64,000 nt of DNA, from positions 1 through 64,000 of the forward strand of contig JBNKZU010000002.1 in NCBI GenBank assembly GCA_050301795.1, in the 5' to 3' direction. Within the stretch, counting starts at the first letter, position 1. Every line of letters begins with the position of its first letter. The notes under the pieces are model-generated. The model did no database searches and was not told where the DNA came from. It saw only the letters and a list, made by a program, of their open reading frames with translations. This document shows, one piece after another, positions 1 through 7,904 of the stretch. The position numbers and the translations under genes were made by a program. The stretch is from JBNKZU01 sp050301795 (GTDB lineage Bacteria > Pseudomonadota > Gammaproteobacteria > Thiohalomonadales > Thiohalomonadaceae).

Positions 1-140
1 AGATGGTTATGCCTGGTGACAACGTGCAGATGACAGTAAGTTTGATAGCGCCGATCGCGATGGACGAAGGTCTACGCTTTGCGATCCGCGAAGGTGGACG
101 TACTGTTGGTGCTGGTGTTGTTGCGAAAATTATTGAGTAA
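1..140 (+). CDS. tuf: Elongation factor Tu, C-terminal fragment
   Basis: Only the last 45 or so residues are in the window (reading frame from position 3, stop TAA at 138-140). The peptide contains the EF-Tu domain 3 ending with MPGDNVQM, RFAIREGGRTVGAGVV and AKIIE. EF-Tu is the GTPase that delivers aminoacyl-tRNA to the ribosome. It is truncated by the window edge, not broken. The stop lies 5 bases before rpsJ, so it is probably co-transcribed with the S10 operon, as in many gammaproteobacteria. Confidence 0.95.
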   Translation, partial: MVMPGDNVQMTVSLIAPIAMDEGLRFAIREGGRTVGAGVVAKIIE

Positions 141-145
141 TAGAT

Positions 146-457
146 ATGACAAACCAAAAGATTCGTATTCGTCTCAAATCATTTGATCACCGACTGATTG
201 ATCAGTCGGCAAGTGAGATTGTTGAAACTGCAAAACGTACCGGCGCTCATGTAAAAGGGCCGATCCCTCTCCCAACAAAGAAGGAGCGGTTCACCATTCT
301 AACTTCACCACATGTGAATAAGGATGCTCGTGACCAGTATGAACTTCGTACCCACAAACGCTTAATGGATATTGTTGACCCAACTGACAAAACCGTTGAT
401 GCGTTGATGAAGCTTGATCTGGCAGCAGGTGTAGACGTACAGATCAAATTGCAGTAG
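146..457 (+). CDS. rpsJ: 30S ribosomal protein S10
   Basis: 103 residues, the normal length for S10 (NusE), beginning with the typical IRIRLKSFDHRLID and ending with VDVQIKLQ. S10 belongs to the 30S head and also binds NusB in antitermination complexes. It is the first gene of the S10 operon and starts 5 bases after the tuf stop. An unusually long gap with two hairpins separates it from rplC. Confidence 0.97.
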   Translation: MTNQKIRIRLKSFDHRLIDQSASEIVETAKRTGAHVKGPIPLPTKKERFTILTSPHVNKDARDQYELRTHKRLMDIVDPTDKTVDALMKLDLAAGVDVQIKLQ

Positions 458-475
458 AATCTGCGCCCTTTCAGT

Positions 476-499
476 CCGAACATCTAAATTTTAGTTCGG
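476..499 (+). other. Hairpin in the rpsJ-rplC spacer
   Basis: Inverted repeat ccgaac / gttcgg with a 12-base A/T-rich loop, just after rpsJ. It sits upstream of the stronger G/C-rich hairpin at 516-545. It may be an mRNA-processing or pause structure. No function can be assigned from sequence alone. Confidence 0.4.
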
Positions 500-515
500 C
501 TTAAATGATACGGTT

Positions 516-551
516 ACCCGCCCTGGCACTTGTGTCGGGGCGGGTTGTTTT
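516..551 (+). terminator. Terminator- or attenuator-like hairpin between rpsJ and rplC
   Basis: Perfect 8-bp stem acccgccc / gggcgggt (516-523 and 538-545) with a 14-base loop, followed by the T-rich tail tgtttt. This is the shape of an intrinsic terminator inside the S10 operon. Since rplC onward must be expressed, partial termination or regulated read-through is a reasonable inference. In E. coli, L4 controls the operon by attenuation in the leader before rpsJ, not here. Confidence 0.55.
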
Positions 552-595
552 ACAGCACTGGTCAATCGAAATCAGTGTGTTGATGAGGAAATATA

Positions 596-1234
596 ATGAC
601 TATTGGTGTAGTAGGTCGTAAATGCGGCATGACCCGTATTTTTACCGAAGATGGTGCATCGATTCCGGTAACGGTAATTGAGGTGTCACCAAACCGCGTC
701 ACTCAAGTTAAAGGTCTTGAGAGCGATGGCTATAGTGCGCTACAGGTAACTGTTGGTTCACGTAAGGCTAGTCGCGTCACCAAGCCTATGGCTGGACACT
801 ATGCGAAAGCAGGTGTCGAGGCTGGACGTGGTCTTTGGGAATTCCGTCTTGGAGAAGGTGAAGGCGAAGGCATCGAAGCTGGTGCTGAGATTAAAGTCGA
901 CATCTTTGAAGATGGTCAAATTGTTGATGTCTCTGGTACAACAATCGGTAAAGGTTTTGCCGGTGTTATTAAAAGACACAACTTCCATATGCAGGATGCC
1001 ACTCACGGTAATTCGCTTTCACATCGCGCACCTGGCTCAATCGGCCAGAACCAGACACCCGGTCGTGTCTTTAAAGGCAAGAAGATGGCGGGGCACATGG
1101 GTAGCGTCAAGCGCACAATCCAGAACCTGAAAGTCGTTCGTGTTGATACCGAGCGTAATCTTTTATTGGTGAAGGGCGCTGTTCCTGGACACAAAGGTAG
1201 TGACGTTATCGTTACACCTGCAGTTAAAGCATAA
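596..1234 (+). CDS. rplC: 50S ribosomal protein L3
   Basis: 212 residues, the usual bacterial L3 length, starting MTIGVVGRKCGMTRIF. The conserved central loop HGNSLSHRAPGSIGQ near residue 140 contains the region where PrmB methylates a Gln in E. coli L3 (known for the family). L3 is an early 23S rRNA-binding assembly protein whose loop reaches toward the peptidyl-transferase centre. Followed by rplD after 10 bases. Confidence 0.97.
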   Translation: MTIGVVGRKCGMTRIFTEDGASIPVTVIEVSPNRVTQVKGLESDGYSALQVTVGSRKASRVTKPMAGHYAKAGVEAGRGLWEFRLGEGEGEGIEAGAEIKVDIFEDGQIVDVSGTTIGKGFAGVIKRHNFHMQDATHGNSLSHRAPGSIGQNQTPGRVFKGKKMAGHMGSVKRTIQNLKVVRVDTERNLLLVKGAVPGHKGSDVIVTPAVKA

Positions 1235-1244
1235 GGGGCTGACC

Positions 1245-1865
1245 ATGGAATTACAATTAACTACAGCCACTGGCCGTGCTTCTAAAAGCAGCGTCGAGCT
1301 GTCAGACGAAAACTTTGGCCGTGAATTCAATGAGTCGCTGATCCATCAAGTCGTGGTCAGCTACATGGCTAGCGCCAGATCTGGAACAAAAGCCCAGAAG
1401 AGCCGATCACAAGTGAGTGGTGGCGGCGCTAAACCTTGGCGCCAAAAAGGTACAGGTCGCGCACGTGCCGGTACTATCCGTAGCCCGATTTGGGTTGGTG
1501 GTGGCAGAGCATTTGCGGCATCGCCTCGTGACTATTCCCAAAAGGTAAATCGCAAAATGTATCGCGCTGCGATGCGTTCAATCTTCTCTGAGTTGGTTCG
1601 TCAGGAGCGCTTGGTGGTTGTTGATAAGTTTGCGATGGATACGCCTAAAACCAAACAGCTTGTTGAAAAGCTCAAGGCCATGGGCACACAGAACGCATTG
1701 ATTGTTACAGACAACCTGGATGACAACCTCTATCTCTCATCACGCAACATTGTGAATGTTGAGGCGTGTGAGGCGAAAAATGTCAATCCGGTCAATCTGA
1801 TTGGATATGAAAAGGTCATCATGACAGTGGCGGCCATTAAGAGCGTTGAGGAGATGCTGGCATGA
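1245..1865 (+). CDS. rplD: 50S ribosomal protein L4
   Basis: 206 residues from the ATG at 1245 (MELQLTTATG). An in-frame upstream codon at 1200 lies inside rplC and is not the start. The conserved KSRSQVSGGGAKPWRQKGTGRAR segment around residues 45-67 is the extension lining the exit tunnel. L4 is also the autogenous repressor of the S10 operon in E. coli; whether it acts on the hairpins before rplC here is untested. Its end overlaps the rplW start (ATGA). Confidence 0.96.
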   Translation: MELQLTTATGRASKSSVELSDENFGREFNESLIHQVVVSYMASARSGTKAQKSRSQVSGGGAKPWRQKGTGRARAGTIRSPIWVGGGRAFAASPRDYSQKVNRKMYRAAMRSIFSELVRQERLVVVDKFAMDTPKTKQLVEKLKAMGTQNALIVTDNLDDNLYLSSRNIVNVEACEAKNVNPVNLIGYEKVIMTVAAIKSVEEMLA

Positions 1866-2161
1866 GTGATAATCGTTTAATGCAAGTTCTGTTAGCGCCA
1901 CATATTACTGAGAAAAGCAGTGTTTCTGCTGATAGTAATAATCAGTACGTATTTAGAGTTGCTACTGATGCGAATAAAACAGAGGTTAAACAGGCTGTCG
2001 AGCTGATGTTTAACGTAAAGGTCAGCGCTGTGATGGTTGCTAACATGAAGGGTAAAACCAAACGTCATGGAGCACGAATCGGTAAGCGTAGTAACTGGAA
2101 GAAAGCCACCATCACTTTGGAAGCGGGTCAAGAGATCGACTTCCTTGGTGGGGCAGAGTAA
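1862..2161 (+). CDS. rplW: 50S ribosomal protein L23
   Basis: 99 residues, normal for L23, with LLAPHITEKS near the start and the GKTKRHGARIGKRSNWKKA loop. L23 sits at the tunnel exit and is the docking site for trigger factor and SRP. It overlaps rplD by 4 bases (ATGA), which suggests translational coupling, and is followed by rplB after 15 bases. Confidence 0.97.
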   Translation: MSDNRLMQVLLAPHITEKSSVSADSNNQYVFRVATDANKTEVKQAVELMFNVKVSAVMVANMKGKTKRHGARIGKRSNWKKATITLEAGQEIDFLGGAE

Positions 2162-2176
2162 AGAGGAATCGTTCCG

Positions 2177-3004
2177 ATGCCAGTAATTAAAATGAAGCCT
2201 ACCTCTGCTGGTCGCCGTTTTGTGGTCAGAGTGGTAAATCCTGACCTCCACAAAGGTGCACCTTATGCACCGTTGCTTGAGAAAAAGAGCAAAAGTGGTG
2301 GTCGTAATAATAATGGTCGTATCACTACCCGTCATAAGGGTGGTGGTCACAAGCAGCACTATCGTGTTGTCGACTTTAAACGTGATAAAGACGGTATTCC
2401 CGGTATTGTCGAGCGTCTTGAGTATGATCCAAATCGTACTGCTAACCTTGCGCTTGTTAAGTATGCCGATGGTGAGCGTCGCTATATCATTGCACCCAAG
2501 AATGTCAAAGCGGGTGACCCAATTGAGTCAGGTGAGTCTTCACCGATTAAGCCGGGAAATACCTTGTCACTTCGCAGTATCCCAGTGGGAACCACTGTTC
2601 ACTGTGTTGAGATGAAGCCTGGTAAAGGCGCCCAGCTTGCGCGCAGTGCCGGAACCTCGGTGCAGTTTGTTGCACGTGAAGGTATGTATGCAACCATTCG
2701 TCTGCGTTCAGGCGAAATGCGCAAAGTGCCTGTTGATTGCAAAGCAACTGTCGGCGAAGTCAGTAACTCTGAGCATAACCTGCGCAAGTTAGGTAAGGCT
2801 GGCGCCAAACGCTGGCGTGGTGTTCGTCCAACCGTTCGTGGTGTAGCGATGAACCCTGTTGATCACCCACATGGTGGTGGTGAAGGTCGTACCTCTGGTG
2901 GTCGTCATCCTGTAACACCATGGGGTGTACCAACCAAGGGCTACAAGACTCGTAGCAACAAGCGTACGGATAATCTCATCGTACGTCGACGTAACAAGAA
3001 ATAA
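2177..3004 (+). CDS. rplB: 50S ribosomal protein L2
   Basis: 275 residues, full length. It has the RNA-binding OB and SH3-like domains and the C-terminal GVAMNPVDHPHGGGEGR motif near residues 223-239, whose His is important for peptidyl-transferase centre assembly in the family. A primary 23S rRNA-binding protein. Start ATG follows an AGAGGAAT ribosome-binding site. Confidence 0.98.
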   Translation: MPVIKMKPTSAGRRFVVRVVNPDLHKGAPYAPLLEKKSKSGGRNNNGRITTRHKGGGHKQHYRVVDFKRDKDGIPGIVERLEYDPNRTANLALVKYADGERRYIIAPKNVKAGDPIESGESSPIKPGNTLSLRSIPVGTTVHCVEMKPGKGAQLARSAGTSVQFVAREGMYATIRLRSGEMRKVPVDCKATVGEVSNSEHNLRKLGKAGAKRWRGVRPTVRGVAMNPVDHPHGGGEGRTSGGRHPVTPWGVPTKGYKTRSNKRTDNLIVRRRNKK

Positions 3005-3016
3005 GGGTGATTAGCG

Positions 3017-3292
3017 ATGCCACGTTCAATTAAGAAAGGTCCATTTATAGACCACCATCTTGCAAAGAAGGTTGCAGATGCGGTAGAGCAGAATAATCGT
3101 CGCCCGATTAAGACTTGGTCGCGTCGTTCGATGATTCTTCCGGAAATGGTTGGTCTGACTATTGCAGTACATAACGGAAAACAACATGTGCCAGTTCTTG
3201 TAAATGAGAACATGATTGGTCATAAACTCGGCGAATTTGCTCCTACGCGTACCTATCGTGGTCACGCTGCGGACAAGAAAGCGAAACGATAA
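3017..3292 (+). CDS. rpsS: 30S ribosomal protein S19
   Basis: 91 residues, normal length, starting MPRSIKKGPFIDHHL and containing GHKLGEFAPTRTYRGH. S19 binds 16S rRNA with S13 in the 30S head near the A-site tRNA. Standard position between rplB and rplV. Confidence 0.97.
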   Translation: MPRSIKKGPFIDHHLAKKVADAVEQNNRRPIKTWSRRSMILPEMVGLTIAVHNGKQHVPVLVNENMIGHKLGEFAPTRTYRGHAADKKAKR

Positions 3293-3304
3293 GAGGAGAG
3301 CATA

Positions 3305-3637
3305 ATGGAAACTTCAGCAAAGCTGACATACGCAGCTATCTCTCCACAGAAGGTTCGTCTGGTCGCTGATCAGGTTCGCGGTCTGCCGGTTGAGAAAGCG
3401 TTAGAACAGCTGACTTTTAGTAACAAAAAAGCAGCTGCAATCATCAAAAAAGTACTTGAGTCTGCGATAGCAAATGCAGAGCACAATGACGGTGCCGACA
3501 TTGATGAGTTGAAGGTGTCTCAGATCTATGTCGATCAGGGACCTACACTGAAACGCATGCGAGCGCGTGCGAAGGGTCGTGGTAATCGCATCTTAAAGCG
3601 TACCAGCCACGTAACCATCAAAGTCGCAGACAAATAA
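3305..3637 (+). CDS. rplV: 50S ribosomal protein L22
   Basis: 110 residues, normal L22 length, with SPQKVRLVADQVRG near the start and the long beta-hairpin (GPTLKRMRARAKGRGNRI) that lines the nascent-peptide tunnel. Strong AGGAGAG ribosome-binding site upstream. Standard S10-operon position. Confidence 0.97.
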   Translation: METSAKLTYAAISPQKVRLVADQVRGLPVEKALEQLTFSNKKAAAIIKKVLESAIANAEHNDGADIDELKVSQIYVDQGPTLKRMRARAKGRGNRILKRTSHVTIKVADK

Positions 3638-3651
3638 GGGTAGGCAGAGAT

Positions 3652-4326
3652 ATGGGTCAAAAAGTACATCCTACTGGAATCCGTCTTGGTATCACCAAAG
3701 ACTGGACTTCAAAGTGGTTTGCAGAGAGCAAAGACTACAGCAAATTCCTGAACACAGATCTTAAAGTACGTGAATTTTTGCGAGAGAAACTGGCGCAGGC
3801 TTCAATTAGCCGTATCCAGATCGAGCGTCCAGCACGTAATGCGCGGATTACAATCTACTCCGCACGTCCTGGTCTGATTATCGGTAAAAAAGGTGAAGAT
3901 ATTGAGCGCCTTCGTAATCAGATTGGTGCTTTGATGGGTGTTCCTGTACACATCAATATTGAAGAAGTTCGTAAGCCTGAGCTTGATGCAACCTTGGTTG
4001 CTCAAGGTGTGGCACAACAGCTTGAGCGTCGTATTATGTTCCGCCGCGCGATGAAGCGTGCTGTAACAAATGCAATGCGTCTTGGTGCTGAAGGCGTCAA
4101 GATCAATGTTGGTGGACGTTTGAACGGTGCTGAGATTGCACGTTCAGAGTGGTATCGCGAAGGTCGCGTTCCTCTCCATACACTACGCGCAGATATCGAT
4201 TATGGTGTGGCTGAAGCGAGCACTACCTACGGCATCATCGGCGTGAAGGTCTGGATCTTTAAGGGCGAGGTTTTCGATGTGAACGAACAGACTGAGCCGT
4301 CTGAAAAAAGTGCGGCCGCACAATAG
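3652..4326 (+). CDS. rpsC: 30S ribosomal protein S3
   Basis: 224 residues. Contains MGQKVHPTGIRLGI at the start, the KH-domain GLIIGKKGEDIERL motif near residue 75, and the C-terminal domain EWYREGRVPLHTLRADIDYG. S3 forms part of the mRNA entry channel. The C-terminal tail is acidic and Ala-rich, as is common. Followed by rplP after 14 bases. Confidence 0.97.
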   Translation: MGQKVHPTGIRLGITKDWTSKWFAESKDYSKFLNTDLKVREFLREKLAQASISRIQIERPARNARITIYSARPGLIIGKKGEDIERLRNQIGALMGVPVHINIEEVRKPELDATLVAQGVAQQLERRIMFRRAMKRAVTNAMRLGAEGVKINVGGRLNGAEIARSEWYREGRVPLHTLRADIDYGVAEASTTYGIIGVKVWIFKGEVFDVNEQTEPSEKSAAAQ

Positions 4327-4340
4327 TGGAGTAGTCGATA

Positions 4341-4754
4341 ATGCTTCAACCAAAAAGAACGAAATTTCGTAAAGTGCAGAAAGGCCGTAACCGAGGTCTG
4401 GCTCAGTCAGGCAACAAGGTAAGCTTTGGTGAATACGGTCTAAAATCAATGGAGCGCGGTCAGTTGACTGCTCGCCAGATTGAGGCTGCACGTCGTGCCA
4501 TGACTCGTTATATCAAGCGTGGCGGTAAAATTTGGATTCGTGTCTTCCCGGACAAGCCGATTACTGAGAAGCCTCTTGAGGTTCGTCAAGGTAAAGGTAA
4601 GGGTAATGTGGAGTACTGGGTTGCTCAGATCCAGCCAGGCCGCATGCTCTATGAGATGGAAGGTGTAAATGAAGATATTGCACGTGAGGCGTTCCGTCTT
4701 GCGGCTGCAAAACTTCCCGTTAAAACAACATTTGTAACTCGGACGGTGCTGTGA
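4341..4754 (+). CDS. rplP: 50S ribosomal protein L16
   Basis: 137 residues, normal length, with MLQPKRTKFRK at the start and the conserved GKGKGNVEYWVA segment. L16 contacts A-site tRNA. The family Arg that YcfD hydroxylates in E. coli lies in this region, but no claim about modification is made. The stop overlaps the rpmC start by one base (TGATG). Confidence 0.97.
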   Translation: MLQPKRTKFRKVQKGRNRGLAQSGNKVSFGEYGLKSMERGQLTARQIEAARRAMTRYIKRGGKIWIRVFPDKPITEKPLEVRQGKGKGNVEYWVAQIQPGRMLYEMEGVNEDIAREAFRLAAAKLPVKTTFVTRTVL

Positions 4755-4951
4755 TGAAAGCGAACGAATTACGTCAAAAGAACGTTAGTGATCTCAAAGG
4801 CGAACTTAAAGGTCTCTACCGTGAGCAGTTTAATCTACGCATGCAACGCGGTATTGGTCAGATGTCACAATCACATCGTTTTAAGGCAGTGCGTCGTGAA
4901 ATTGCGCGAATTAAAACGATTTTAGGTGAGAAGGCAGCGAACAATGAGTGA
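4754..4951 (+). CDS. rpmC: 50S ribosomal protein L29
   Basis: 65 residues from the ATG at 4754, which shares its A with the rplP stop. A GTG three bases upstream would add one Met and is less likely. Typical L29 sequence MKANELRQKNVSDLKGEL and LRMQRGIGQMSQSHRFK. L29 sits near L23 at the tunnel exit. Overlaps rpsQ by 8 bases. Confidence 0.95.
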   Translation: MKANELRQKNVSDLKGELKGLYREQFNLRMQRGIGQMSQSHRFKAVRREIARIKTILGEKAANNE

Positions 4952-5204
4952 GCAACAAACAAACACACGTACAGTAACTGGCCGTGTCGTCAGCGACAAG
5001 ATGGAAAAAACCATCACTGTGCTGGTTGAGCGTAAAGTAAAACACCCTATTTACGGGAAGTTTGTGAAACGCTCTACCAAGGTTCACGCTCATGATGAAA
5101 ACAATGAGTGCGGCATTGGCGATATTGTCTCGGTTAAAGAGTGTCGTCCACTTGCCAAGAGCAAGAGTTGGACGCTTGTTAAGGTTCTGGAAAAAGCCAG
5201 CTAA
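4944..5204 (+). CDS. rpsQ: 30S ribosomal protein S17
   Basis: 86 residues from ATG 4944 (MSEQQTNTRTVTGRVVSDKMEKT). Contains the OB-fold core TVLVERKVKHPIYGKFVKRSTK. A primary 16S rRNA-binding protein. The start lies inside the last codons of rpmC. It is the last gene of the S10 operon: a long gap with a hairpin and a promoter follows. Confidence 0.95.
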   Translation: MSEQQTNTRTVTGRVVSDKMEKTITVLVERKVKHPIYGKFVKRSTKVHAHDENNECGIGDIVSVKECRPLAKSKSWTLVKVLEKAS

Positions 5205-5231
5205 ACCTGAAAAAACAAGCTTATTGATATT

Positions 5232-5261
5232 AAGCCCGAGTATAAATAAGTACTTGGGCTT
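5232..5261 (+). terminator. Hairpin at the end of the S10 operon
   Basis: Eleven-base arms aagcccgagta / tacttgggctt pair with one G-U, around loop taaataag. The T-run after it is weak, so it may be a partial terminator or an mRNA 3'-end stabiliser. Its position, just after rpsQ and just before the candidate spc promoter, supports an operon boundary. Confidence 0.55.
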
Positions 5262-5282
5262 AGCGTTATTTAGTGCTATTAT
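5254..5282 (+). promoter_or_regulatory. Candidate spc operon promoter
   Basis: A -35-like TTGGGC (5254-5259) lies exactly 17 bases from the -10-like TATTAT (5277-5282), upstream of rplN. The E. coli spc operon promoter occupies the same rpsQ-rplN gap. It overlaps the right arm of the hairpin at 5232-5261. Assigned by eye from hexamers and position. Confidence 0.5.
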
Positions 5283-5339
5283 CTCGCGCCCTCAGATTCG
5301 GATAACCGGGCGTTTTAGAGATTTTATGGAGATGGTTCC

Positions 5340-5708
5340 ATGATTCAAATGCAAACAAAATTGGACGTTGCCGACAACAGCGGAGCTCGCGTTGTACAGT
5401 GCATCAAGGTCCTAGGTGGATCACACCGTCGATATGCCGCGATTGGCGACATTATCAAGGTTAGTGTGAAAGAGGCGATCCCTCGCGGAAAGGTCAAAAA
5501 AGGCGATGTCTACAACGCAGTTGTAGTTCGCACCAAAAAAGGCGTTCGTCGTCCTGATGGGTCAGTGATTCGTTTTGATAGCAACTCAGCTGTCATTCTG
5601 AATAACAACCATCAGCCTATCGGCACACGTATTTTTGGCCCGGTCACTCGTGAGCTGCGTAATGAGAAGTTTATGAAGATTGTCTCACTTGCGCCCGAGG
5701 TGCTTTAA
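5340..5708 (+). CDS. rplN: 50S ribosomal protein L14
   Basis: 122 residues, normal length, starting MIQMQTKLDVADNSGA with GDIIKVSVKEAIPRGKVKKGD. L14 is in the intersubunit bridge B8 and binds the silencing factor RsfS in other bacteria. First gene of the spc operon, preceded by a 135-base gap holding a hairpin and a candidate promoter. Confidence 0.97.
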   Translation: MIQMQTKLDVADNSGARVVQCIKVLGGSHRRYAAIGDIIKVSVKEAIPRGKVKKGDVYNAVVVRTKKGVRRPDGSVIRFDSNSAVILNNNHQPIGTRIFGPVTRELRNEKFMKIVSLAPEVL

Positions 5709-5732
5709 GTTAAAGGTTTTAGGTGAACGAAG

Positions 5733-6050
5733 ATGCGTAAGTTAAAAGCAGGCGACGAGATTATCGTCATAGCCGGAAAAGATAAGGGGAAGCGTGGTTC
5801 AATCACCAGGCTGGTCTCTGAGCAACGTGTACTTGTTGATGGTGTCAATGTTGCGAAAAAACATCAGAAACCAAACCCGAATCTGGGTGTGGCAGGTGGA
5901 ATCGTAGATGTTGAGATGCCAATTGATATCTCAAATATTGCGATCTTCAATCCTGAAACAAACAAGGCAGATCGCGTTGGTTTTAAAGTGACAGAAGATG
6001 GCGCGAAAGTGCGTATCTTTAAGTCTAATGGCGCTGTTATCAGCGCATAA
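5733..6050 (+). CDS. rplX: 50S ribosomal protein L24
   Basis: 105 residues, typical of L24. A KOW motif at the N-terminus (KAGDEIIVIAGKDKGKRG) is followed by VDGVNVAKKHQKPNP. An assembly initiator protein of the 50S subunit. Standard spc-operon position; rplE begins 13 bases downstream. Confidence 0.97.
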   Translation: MRKLKAGDEIIVIAGKDKGKRGSITRLVSEQRVLVDGVNVAKKHQKPNPNLGVAGGIVDVEMPIDISNIAIFNPETNKADRVGFKVTEDGAKVRIFKSNGAVISA

Positions 6051-6063
6051 TGGGTTATTAAAG

Positions 6064-6603
6064 ATGGCTAGATTACAAGATTATTATCGTGACACCGTCG
6101 TCAAGAAGCTGATGGAAGAACATGGCTACGACAATGTTATGGCTGTGCCACAGATCACCAAAATCACACTCAATATGGGTGTTGGTGAAGCGGCGAGTGA
6201 CAAAAAGGTCATGGAGCACGCTGTTGGCGATATGATTAAGATTGCTGGGCAAAAACCAGTTGTCACCAAGGCACGCAAGTCGGTTGCTGGATTCAAGATC
6301 CGTGACGGCTGGCCGATTGGTTGTAAGGTCACACTGCGCCGTGAGCGTATGTATGAGTTCCTTGATCGCCTGATCTCTATTGCAACTCCACGTATTCGTG
6401 ACTTCCGCGGCCTTAGTCCAAAGTCATTTGATGGTCGTGGTAACTACAGCATGGGTGTCAAAGAGCAGATCATCTTCCCTGAAGTTGATTATGACAAGAT
6501 CGATAAGCTGCGCGGTATGGATATCACGATTACCACAACAGCAAACACTGATGAAGAAGGTCGCGCACTGTTGCGTGCGTTTAACTTCCCATTTAAGGGC
6601 TAA
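6064..6603 (+). CDS. rplE: 50S ribosomal protein L5
   Basis: 179 residues from ATG 6064 (MARLQDYYRDTVVKKL). The reading frame is open further upstream but that part overlaps rplX. Contains TKITLNMGVGEA, KPVVTKARKSVAGFKIR and the C-terminal GMDITITTTA. L5 binds 5S rRNA and contacts P-site tRNA. Followed closely by rpsN. Confidence 0.96.
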   Translation: MARLQDYYRDTVVKKLMEEHGYDNVMAVPQITKITLNMGVGEAASDKKVMEHAVGDMIKIAGQKPVVTKARKSVAGFKIRDGWPIGCKVTLRRERMYEFLDRLISIATPRIRDFRGLSPKSFDGRGNYSMGVKEQIIFPEVDYDKIDKLRGMDITITTTANTDEEGRALLRAFNFPFKG

Positions 6604-6611
6604 GGTAGATT

Positions 6612-6917
6612 ATGGCTAAGTTATCAATGGTACAGCGTGAGCTTAAGCGCGAGCGTCTCGTTAAAAAGTATGCTGCAAAGCGTGCTGAGATTAAGGCAAA
6701 ACTTAAAGATCCATCTTTAAGCTATGACGAGCAGGAGTCACTGCGTGTTGCGTTGCAGAAACTTCCTCGTGATTCAAGCCCGGTGCGTCAGCGTAACCGT
6801 TGTCAAATAACAGGTCGTCCACATGGGGTGTATCGCAAATTCGGTCTTGCGCGCACCAAGCTTCGTGAAGCAACCATGCGTGGTGACGTTCCCGGCTTGC
6901 GTAAGGCAAGTTGGTAA
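6612..6917 (+). CDS. rpsN: 30S ribosomal protein S14, zinc-free type
   Basis: 101 residues, the long form. Only one Cys remains in the segment RNRCQITGRPHG near residue 63, so the four-Cys zinc site of the short type is absent. S14 is a late-assembling 30S head protein. Contrast this with the Cys-rich S4 and L36 in the same region. Confidence 0.96.
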   Translation: MAKLSMVQRELKRERLVKKYAAKRAEIKAKLKDPSLSYDEQESLRVALQKLPRDSSPVRQRNRCQITGRPHGVYRKFGLARTKLREATMRGDVPGLRKASW

Positions 6918-6950
6918 TAATTTTTTAATTCCAGATTTGGAGCAAATGGC

Positions 6951-7346
6951 ATGAGCATGACTGATCCAATAGCAGATATGTTAACCCGTATTCGTAACGG
7001 GCTATCTGCTAACAAGGTAGAGGTGGGTATGCCCTCTTCCAAGCTGAAAAAGTCGATTGCTAGCGTTCTTAAAGAAGAGGGCTACATTAACGATTTTTCA
7101 GAAAAGGATATCGATGGTAAGCCAGTACTCAGCATTGTGTTGAAGTACTACCAAGGCAAACCTGCTATCGATTTAATTAAACGCGTAAGCCGTCCAGGGC
7201 AACGAGTATATAAGGGTAGCAATGATATCCCGGTTGTTCTCAGTGGTCTTGGTGTTGCGATCGTTTCTACTTCAAAAGGCGTGATGACTGACCGTGCTGC
7301 CCGTAAGGCTGGCCATGGTGGTGAAGTTATCTGCTTTGTCGAATAA
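6951..7346 (+). CDS. rpsH: 30S ribosomal protein S8
   Basis: 131 residues, normal length, starting MSMTDPIADMLTRIRNG and ending with the conserved GVMTDRAARKAGHGGEVICFVE. S8 is a primary 16S rRNA binder and the autogenous regulator of the spc operon in E. coli, where it binds near rplE. Start is the ATG at 6951; a second ATG lies two codons later. Confidence 0.96.
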   Translation: MSMTDPIADMLTRIRNGLSANKVEVGMPSSKLKKSIASVLKEEGYINDFSEKDIDGKPVLSIVLKYYQGKPAIDLIKRVSRPGQRVYKGSNDIPVVLSGLGVAIVSTSKGVMTDRAARKAGHGGEVICFVE

Positions 7347-7358
7347 GAGGGTAGAGCA

Positions 7359-7889
7359 ATGGCAAGAGTATTAAATCCGGTTTCTATTCCCGCAGGTGTA
7401 ACCATTGACGTTAAAGGCCAGGCCATTAATGTAAAAGGTTCAAAGGGCAATCTGGAATTCAACATGCACCCCGTCGTCACCCTGATTCAGGAAGAGGGCG
7501 CAGTACGTTTTGAACCAGCCAATGATGAAAAATCAAGTATTGCTCTCGTTGGTACTACCCGTGCATTGGTCGCTAACATGATGACTGGTGTGAGTCAGGG
7601 TTTCGAGAAGAAGCTAGAGTTGGTCGGTGTTGGTTATCGTGCCCAGGCTCAAGGTTCTAATCTGAATCTGACCCTCGGTTTTTCCCATCCCGTGGTTTAT
7701 CCGGCACCTGCTGGCATTACTATCGAAACACCAACTCAAACCGAGATCTTGGTTAAAGGTATTGATAAACAGGTTGTTGGCCAGGTCGCTGCAGAGATTC
7801 GTGCCTATCGTCCACCAGAGCCATATAAAGGCAAGGGTGTGAAATATGCAGGTGAGCGCATCATCCGCAAAGAAGCGAAGAAGAAATAG
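7359..7889 (+). CDS. rplF: 50S ribosomal protein L6
   Basis: 176 residues, two tandem L6 folds, with LVGVGYRAQAQG and the C-terminal YKGKGVKYAGERIIRKEAKKK. L6 lies near the factor-binding site. Spacing of 12 bases after rpsH and 15 before rplR fits the spc operon. Confidence 0.97.
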   Translation: MARVLNPVSIPAGVTIDVKGQAINVKGSKGNLEFNMHPVVTLIQEEGAVRFEPANDEKSSIALVGTTRALVANMMTGVSQGFEKKLELVGVGYRAQAQGSNLNLTLGFSHPVVYPAPAGITIETPTQTEILVKGIDKQVVGQVAAEIRAYRPPEPYKGKGVKYAGERIIRKEAKKK

Positions 7890-7904
7890 GGTAGGTAGAT
7901 AACA

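Noticed and set aside
1892..2359. Long antisense reading frame over rplW/rplB
   Set aside because: It is opposite to two unmistakable ribosomal protein genes and has no recognisable domain.
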